Source: an uncultured Flavobacteriaceae bacterium (GTDB lineage: Bacteria; Bacteroidota; Bacteroidia; Flavobacteriales; Flavobacteriaceae). Taken from it: a stretch of 44,174 nt of DNA. Under the pieces are notes generated by a model. It saw only the letters and a program-made list of their open reading frames with translations, was not told the origin of the DNA and searched no databases. The stretch lies in NCBI GenBank assembly GCA_947498845.1, contig CANMLX010000036.1:1-44174 (forward strand). The letters run 5' to 3'. The translations under genes were made by a program, and so were the position numbers. Below are positions 39,850 through 44,174 of this stretch, piece by piece. How positions within the stretch are numbered: the first letter of the stretch is position 1; each line of letters opens with the position of its first letter.

Positions 39850-42449
39850 TGACAAATCCGAACGAATTACATTTTAAAACTAATGTCCAGTTAAAAAGTA
39901 TAATTGGTAAAGACCTTATCAATGATGACAATATCGCAATTCTTGAATTGGTGAAAAATTCTTTTGATGCAGATGCAAAAAGAGTTAATGTAACTTATCT
40001 AAACCTCAAGAATAATGATGATGAGCTTACACAATCATTTTCGAACAAAACATCTAGATTAATTATTCAAGATGATGGTTTAGGGATGGATCTAGAAGAC
40101 ATCCAAGATAAATGGTTGAACATAGCTTATTCAGAAAAAAAATCTAACAAGAAACAACATAATAGAAGAATGGCTGGAGCCAAAGGGGTTGGAAGATTTT
40201 CTTGTGACCGCCTTGGCGAATATCTCAATCTATATGCGAAAACAAAAGATGATAACAAATATTTAAAACTTAGTATAGATTGGAAGTTATTCGAAATTGA
40301 AGATGAAAAAAAGGAGATTCAATCTATACCTTTAAAATTTCAATATCTATCAAAAAATGAAATTGAAAATCTTGGTTTTAAAGCCTTTGATAATGGTGTA
40401 CTATTAGAAGTTATAAAGTTAAGAAGTTCTTGGGCGTATCCAATTAAAGACAAAAGTGGAAATACCATAAAATGGGATACAGAAAAGTTCGTTGACTTAA
40501 AAAAATATTTAGAAAAACTTATCAATCCTAATCAAGCATTTCAAAATGATGATTTCGGTATTTATATTAGTACACCTGAGTTTATAAAAGAGAATGACTT
40601 AAGAAATGAATATGAAAAATTCATTGGTAAAGTAGAAAATCGAATTTTTGATAAATTGGATTTCAAATCAACTAGTATTGAAACTAGAACTCAAGATGGA
40701 GGTAAAATTATCTATACAGAACTTAAAGATAAAGGTGATACGATTTTTTGGCTAAAAGAAAAAAACCCTTACTATCCTTCGATTAAGAATGTAAAGATCT
40801 CTATCTATTACTTAAATCCATACGCTAAAGCTTTTTTCACTAAACAAACTGGAATACAATCAGTTAATTATGGATCTATATTTCTGTTTATTAATGGATT
40901 TAGAATTTCACCATATGGAGATGTAGGAAATGATTGGCTGGGATTAGATCAAAGAAAAGCACAAAAAACAAGAAGCTTTCTGGGTCTTAGAGATATAATT
41001 GGTCAAATTGAAATTCTTGATGAGTTAAATGATTTCCAAATCATATCCAGTAGAGAAGGAATTGTAAGAAATGATAATTACAAAGATTTAACTAATTCTG
41101 AAAGAAATGATAGTTTCTATTATAAAGCACATAGAAGACTTGAAAGATATGTAGTAGAAGGACTTAATTGGGATAGCTCTATTTATGATAATAAAGACCC
41201 TCAGTTTAAAGAAATTGAACAAAAAATCATTTCGGGAAAAGCGAAAGAAAATGAATTGATTTTTCGTGAAGACGACCAGACAAAGCAAAGAAGAACATAT
41301 GGTGCGATACATTCAATAATATCTGCAAGAGTTAATGACGTAATAGAATTATATATCAATGAAAATTTAATTACACAAAAGATTGAAGAAGAAAGGCAAA
41401 AGTCCGAAAGAGAATTTCAACAGTTAATTGAAGATTTTGATAATAAAAAAATTGACTCGGAAACTTTGGGTCGAATTTTACAACGTAAGGCTGAACAAAA
41501 TGCCGAATTAGAAAAACAACTCAAAGAATTTGCTAAATATTCGACCAATGAAGCTACTACAAAAGCAATTCTAGAGTTACAGAATTACAAAAAGACAGTT
41601 GAGGAACAAACTATACTAATAGAAAAACTTCAATATGAATTAGATGATTTAAAAAATCAAAAACAGAGCGCTGAAAAGACCGCCAAAGAATATAAAGATA
41701 AAGCTGAGAAAGCAGAAGTAGATTTATCCATTGAAAAAGAAAAAAACTTGTACCTTCTTGCAACAAGAAGAACTCTAAGTCCTGATGCAGATGGGCTAAT
41801 TCATACCATAAAAATCAATAATATCGAAATAAGAGATGGTATTGATAATATAATTGACGACTTAACAGAAGATGATTTCGATATAAACAACCTAATTGAG
41901 AGACTAGGTTTCCTAAAACTCAATGCCGAACGCTCTTTAAAAATGGCCGAGTTTGTTACTAGATCAGACCTCAAAGAAGATATCGAAAAAAAGGACGTTG
42001 ATTTAGTATCATATATTCAGGAATATATTTCATTATACGGTGAAACATTTTCTGATAAGATATCATTTGAATTTAAGGTTAACAACTCATACCTAAACAA
42101 AAATATTAGTGTCTTAAATTTATCAATCATACTTGATAATCTAATAAGCAATTCTATCAAATGGGGAGCAGAAAATATTCTGATTGAGTTTAACAACACA
42201 AGCGATAAACAATTAGAATTGATTTTTTCGGATGATGGTGATGGTTTATCTAATAAATTTTTAGACAAACACAAACGCATTTTTGAGCTCTCTGTGCGTG
42301 ATATTCCTACAAACGGTATGAATGGATCTGGAATAGGGTTATTCTACACAAAGAACCTTTTAAATGATATGAATTCTGAGATTGACTTTATAGGTAATAA
42401 CTTAAAATTATCTGGAGCCTCTTTTAAACTTATTTTCAATACAATATGA
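39849..42449 (+). CDS. Dual GHKL ATPase: MORC/Hsp90-like N-terminus, histidine-kinase-like C-terminus
   Basis: 866 residues in three parts. Part 1 (about 1-450) is a GHKL ATPase of the Hsp90/MutL/MORC type: N-box ILELVKNSFDADA (E33, N37, D40), IIQDDGLGM (D75/D76), and the glycine lid GAKGVGRFSC (G110-G115). A transducer-like region follows (FINGFRISPYGDVGNDWLGL). Part 2 (about 500-635) is a long coiled coil rich in Glu/Lys. Part 3 (637-866) looks like a histidine kinase: GLIHTIKINNIEI with candidate phospho-His652, N-box LDNLISNSIKWGA (N764, N768), SDDGDGL and GSGIGLFYTKNLL. GHKL ATPases of the first type are known from restriction-modification loci (paraMORC group). Fusion to a kinase module, with a receiver protein next door, suggests an ATPase sensor that signals by phosphotransfer. 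It is cytoplasmic. It overlaps the receiver gene by 4 bases. Confidence 0.85.
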   Translation: MTNPNELHFKTNVQLKSIIGKDLINDDNIAILELVKNSFDADAKRVNVTYLNLKNNDDELTQSFSNKTSRLIIQDDGLGMDLEDIQDKWLNIAYSEKKSNKKQHNRRMAGAKGVGRFSCDRLGEYLNLYAKTKDDNKYLKLSIDWKLFEIEDEKKEIQSIPLKFQYLSKNEIENLGFKAFDNGVLLEVIKLRSSWAYPIKDKSGNTIKWDTEKFVDLKKYLEKLINPNQAFQNDDFGIYISTPEFIKENDLRNEYEKFIGKVENRIFDKLDFKSTSIETRTQDGGKIIYTELKDKGDTIFWLKEKNPYYPSIKNVKISIYYLNPYAKAFFTKQTGIQSVNYGSIFLFINGFRISPYGDVGNDWLGLDQRKAQKTRSFLGLRDIIGQIEILDELNDFQIISSREGIVRNDNYKDLTNSERNDSFYYKAHRRLERYVVEGLNWDSSIYDNKDPQFKEIEQKIISGKAKENELIFREDDQTKQRRTYGAIHSIISARVNDVIELYINENLITQKIEEERQKSEREFQQLIEDFDNKKIDSETLGRILQRKAEQNAELEKQLKEFAKYSTNEATTKAILELQNYKKTVEEQTILIEKLQYELDDLKNQKQSAEKTAKEYKDKAEKAEVDLSIEKEKNLYLLATRRTLSPDADGLIHTIKINNIEIRDGIDNIIDDLTEDDFDINNLIERLGFLKLNAERSLKMAEFVTRSDLKEDIEKKDVDLVSYIQEYISLYGETFSDKISFEFKVNNSYLNKNISVLNLSIILDNLISNSIKWGAENILIEFNNTSDKQLELIFSDDGDGLSNKFLDKHKRIFELSVRDIPTNGMNGSGIGLFYTKNLLNDMNSEIDFIGNNLKLSGASFKLIFNTI

Positions 42450-43144
42450 GTGTAGTACGGTTATTATACATAGATGATAATAAGATAAATTCTCAAATAG
42501 ATAATCTAAGGAAAAAACTTAAAAATGTTGGTTTTGACCTTGATGAAACTTTTTTAGATTTAAGCAACGATCATTACAAGAAAAGAGATGAATCTACAGG
42601 AAGAGTAATACTTGACAAGGCCAAAATTCAATCTTATGTTAATGATAACTTTATGAATGAGAATTTTGATATAGTTGCTTCAGATTATGATTTTAAAGAC
42701 AAGAATTTAGATGGCTTCGAATTACTTAAATGGATTAAAAACGAATGTACTTCAAAAAAATATAGATTAAGACGAGCTAAGTTTTGTCTTTATTCATCTG
42801 AACAGGATAAAGTTGCAAAAACATTTGACACACCAAAAAAAGTCAAAAGCTTGATAAAGCTAAAAATTGATGAATTTATAGATAGAGATAGGATACCTGA
42901 AGAGTTAACAAAACTAACTGTTGCTCCTAAAGAAATATATAAACATAAAGATCATCTGATAAAATTTTTAGAAAAATACCCGGACTTAGTTTTTAACAGT
43001 GTCTATCCAAAGTTTAAAGGAAAAAAACTTTCAGACATAGCACACGAAATCGATAAAGATTTGCCAAATGGAATCGACTTTCAGAAAAATTTAGTTGAGC
43101 TAACTATAGCTCATTTAATTGATTTAAATAAATTCGAGGATTGA
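42446..43144 (+). CDS. Receiver-domain-like protein with helical C-terminus
   Basis: 232 residues. The N-terminal part is a response-regulator receiver: acidic pair in RLLYIDDN (D10/D11), phospho-acceptor strand FDIVASDYDF (D80), the DGFELLKWIK helix, and CLYSSEQ with the switch Ser117/118. An insertion of about 25 residues (HYKKRDESTGRVILDKAKIQ) widens the first half, and no canonical KP lysine is visible. The C-terminal ~90 residues are helical with no DNA-binding motif, so output is probably protein contact. It overlaps the ATPase gene (ATGA) and the next gene (TGATG). It should accept phosphate from the upstream kinase-like part and control the downstream protein; that is inference. Confidence 0.75.
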   Translation: MSVVRLLYIDDNKINSQIDNLRKKLKNVGFDLDETFLDLSNDHYKKRDESTGRVILDKAKIQSYVNDNFMNENFDIVASDYDFKDKNLDGFELLKWIKNECTSKKYRLRRAKFCLYSSEQDKVAKTFDTPKKVKSLIKLKIDEFIDRDRIPEELTKLTVAPKEIYKHKDHLIKFLEKYPDLVFNSVYPKFKGKKLSDIAHEIDKDLPNGIDFQKNLVELTIAHLIDLNKFED

Positions 43145-43791
43145 TGATAATAGTTATTATTTCGATTGACCCCTCAACAAAGTTTCTGTTTGATATTGTA
43201 GATAGCTTAAAATCTAATTCCATTGATTTTGAATTAATTGAAATTCATCCTAACACAGATTCATACAAAAGTTGTCTTGACAATATTGCTAACCTTCCAG
43301 AAAATACCACAATACTATTTTTAGGACACGGTCAGGACGACCAAATTTACGGTGGTGAATTACTTGATGATTTTCCAAAGCAGCCTTTGGTAAAAAGAAA
43401 TGAAATGGGAATTTTCAAAAACCAGAATTTATTTTTACTTGCTTGTGATTCCGCCAGTTTAATAAAAAGCTCATTTCGTATTGCTAAAACTAATAAAGCT
43501 ATCGGTTTTGGTCCTTTACCAACAGAAATTGAAGAGGTTAAAAATGATAAAAAACTTGCTAATGAAGGAATTACATTAGACACTATTGAACTCTTTAAAC
43601 AAGCAATAAATGAGACTGTAATATTAAGTTTACTAGAATACTTTAAAGATGAATCTAAAGACTTTATATTCTTAAAGGATTATTTAAACTTACAGTTAAA
43701 TAAAAGAATTAACAAAGCGATTCTTGAAGATGACAATAGGAATTTAGCCGATTTATTATTCAATATGAAAAATGATATGGTTATATATTAA
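43144..43791 (+). CDS. Caspase-fold-like (CHAT/C25-type) protein
   Basis: 215 residues when started at ATG 43144 (the TTG three bases before is less likely). A strand-helix pattern starts MIIVIISIDPSTKFLFDIVD. Then come ILFLGHGQDD (His62 in a G-H-G motif after a hydrophobic strand) and LFLLACDSASL (Cys101 after a second strand), followed by KAIGFGPLPTEIEEV. Strand-GHG and strand-AC-S is the signature of caspase-like peptidases (CHAT, C25). The rest (about 150-215) is helical. It is the last gene of the operon and coupled to the receiver gene by TGATG overlap, a position that suits an effector held off until signalled. Protease activity is not proven; a non-peptidase relative is possible. Confidence 0.65.
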   Translation: MIIVIISIDPSTKFLFDIVDSLKSNSIDFELIEIHPNTDSYKSCLDNIANLPENTTILFLGHGQDDQIYGGELLDDFPKQPLVKRNEMGIFKNQNLFLLACDSASLIKSSFRIAKTNKAIGFGPLPTEIEEVKNDKKLANEGITLDTIELFKQAINETVILSLLEYFKDESKDFIFLKDYLNLQLNKRINKAILEDDNRNLADLLFNMKNDMVIY

Positions 43792-43806
43792 GCCAACGCT
43801 AAAAGC

Positions 43807-43865
43807 CATACACATTTGCAATTCGCTTCAGCCAACACATAAGCCAAAAATTGCAAAAGAGTATG
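43807..43865. repeat. Cassette-border hairpin, right copy
   Basis: The outer stem CATAC/GTATG, an ACA/AGA internal loop and the inner stem TTTGCAATT/AATTGCAAA close a loop containing GCCAACACATAAGCC. It starts 15 bases after the stop codon of the caspase-like gene. It is in the same strand orientation as the left copy at 37953. The short box GCCAAC recurs at 43792, 43831 and 43872. Confidence 0.75.
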
Positions 43866-44174
43866 TCTTTTGCCAACACTAGCAAGTTTGCGGAAAGAAA
43901 AGCCAGCCAGGTAACAATGTATAAAAAACATAGGGCGTTTGTACTAAACCAAAAGGTCTGTGCATTCTAACAAAGTCCGCTAAATATAAAATTTGGCGTT
44001 TATAGAATAAAAGATAAAAGCAAAATATTTATATTTAGCTAAGTAATAAACTGAAACGATAGTGCTTATTTACTGCCCTACGATTTCTTATACGAGACGT
44101 TAGCGAGCATGCCACTCTTGCTCAAAAAAAAAATCAACAATTCGCAATCAACACGTGTAAAAAACATAACTGAC
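43866..44174. other. Non-coding flank beyond the right hairpin
   Basis: It holds the CAGGTAACAATGTATA box (43908-43923), the inverted counterpart of 37914-37930. The sequence TGTATAAAAAACATA (43919-43933) recurs as TGTAAAAAACATA at 44155-44167. A GAGCA/TGCTC hairpin lies at about 44104-44122. No ORF is seen. Two occurrences of the ACATA motif within 240 bases suggest that a further border unit begins at the window edge. Confidence 0.4.

Noticed and set aside
38406..43791. Naming the operon a known two-component defence system such as Detocs
   Set aside because: The kinase-receiver-effector logic is similar. However, the N-terminal MORC-like ATPase, the linked methyltransferase and the caspase-like protein do not match the TPR kinase and nucleoside phosphorylase of that system.
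38620..43791. A restriction endonuclease within the operon
   Set aside because: PD-(D/E)xK, HNH, GIY-YIG and PLD-type motifs were looked for in all five proteins and none was seen. A highly diverged nuclease cannot be excluded by eye.
37953..43865. Calling the borders classical integron attC sites
   Set aside because: The core RYYYAAC...GTTRRRY is not present and the integrase lacks the IntI-specific insertion. Only the general logic (folded sites beside a tyrosine recombinase) fits.
1..44174. CRISPR arrays, tRNA and rRNA genes
   Set aside because: No regularly spaced repeats with unique spacers, cloverleaf with a TTCGAATC-type arm, or rRNA segments were recognised on either strand.

Overview
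The window looks like a chromosomal stretch from a member of the Flavobacteriaceae (Bacteroidota). The DNA is AT-rich. One secreted protein ends in a type IX secretion sorting domain, several genes are preceded by the Bacteroidota -7 box TAnnTTTG, and the thiamine operon and small lipoproteins are of flavobacterial type. No rRNA, tRNA or CRISPR array was recognised.

Layout. 1-5350: a nitrate/nitrite MFS transporter, then an IS110-type insertion sequence whose upstream flank folds like a bridge-RNA gene, then a secreted DUF6786-like protein and a small membrane protein. 5898-13332: a complete leftward thiamine operon (thiS, thiC, a TenI/ThiE-like gene, thiD, thiE, thiG, thiH, thiF) under a TPP riboswitch and a TAnnTTTG promoter. 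13525-17447: a transposase remnant, a T9SS cargo protein, an unrecognised helical protein and a small Spy-like periplasmic protein. 17713-21044: a leftward operon of hemL, a glucosaminidase/LysM lipoprotein, an ACC-deaminase-like PLP enzyme and a 110-residue HExxH protein. 21698-36002: housekeeping and envelope genes, namely DUF5522, DUF4136, TatA, a TPR hybrid histidine kinase, an O-methyltransferase, a broken DinB-family gene, a TPR protein, rsmG, an acyl-lipid desaturase, an aspartate aminotransferase, a deoxynucleoside kinase, and a free nDsbD domain followed by full DsbD. 36292-44174: an accessory island.

Intergenic space is packed with short non-autonomous elements. Ten copies (families A, B and D, two of them partial) end in TAC(C).../...GGTA, are about 160 bp long, and are mostly flanked by a 3-bp duplication, TAA or TTA. 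One copy has split a DinB-family gene, and removing it with one duplication restores the frame exactly. Another copy is itself interrupted by an unrelated 179-bp element with 18-bp perfect terminal repeats and an 8-bp duplication.

The most interesting region is 36292-44174. A tyrosine recombinase and a divergent zinc-ribbon protein sit beside a unit bounded by two hairpins (37953-38012 and 43807-43865). The hairpins share loop sequence and the same A.A / C-G / A.A internal loop, but their stems differ with compensating changes, as expected of recombination sites read as folded DNA. Between them lies a tightly coupled five-gene operon: an XRE regulator, an m5C DNA methyltransferase, an 866-residue protein with a MORC/Hsp90-like GHKL ATPase at the front and a histidine-kinase-like GHKL module with a candidate phospho-His at the back, a receiver-domain protein, and a caspase-fold-like protein with a His/Cys pair. 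No nuclease is evident. I infer a methylation-linked phosphorelay defence module with a possible protease effector, carried as a mobile cassette. The protein motifs and hairpins are visible in the sequence; the function is inference.
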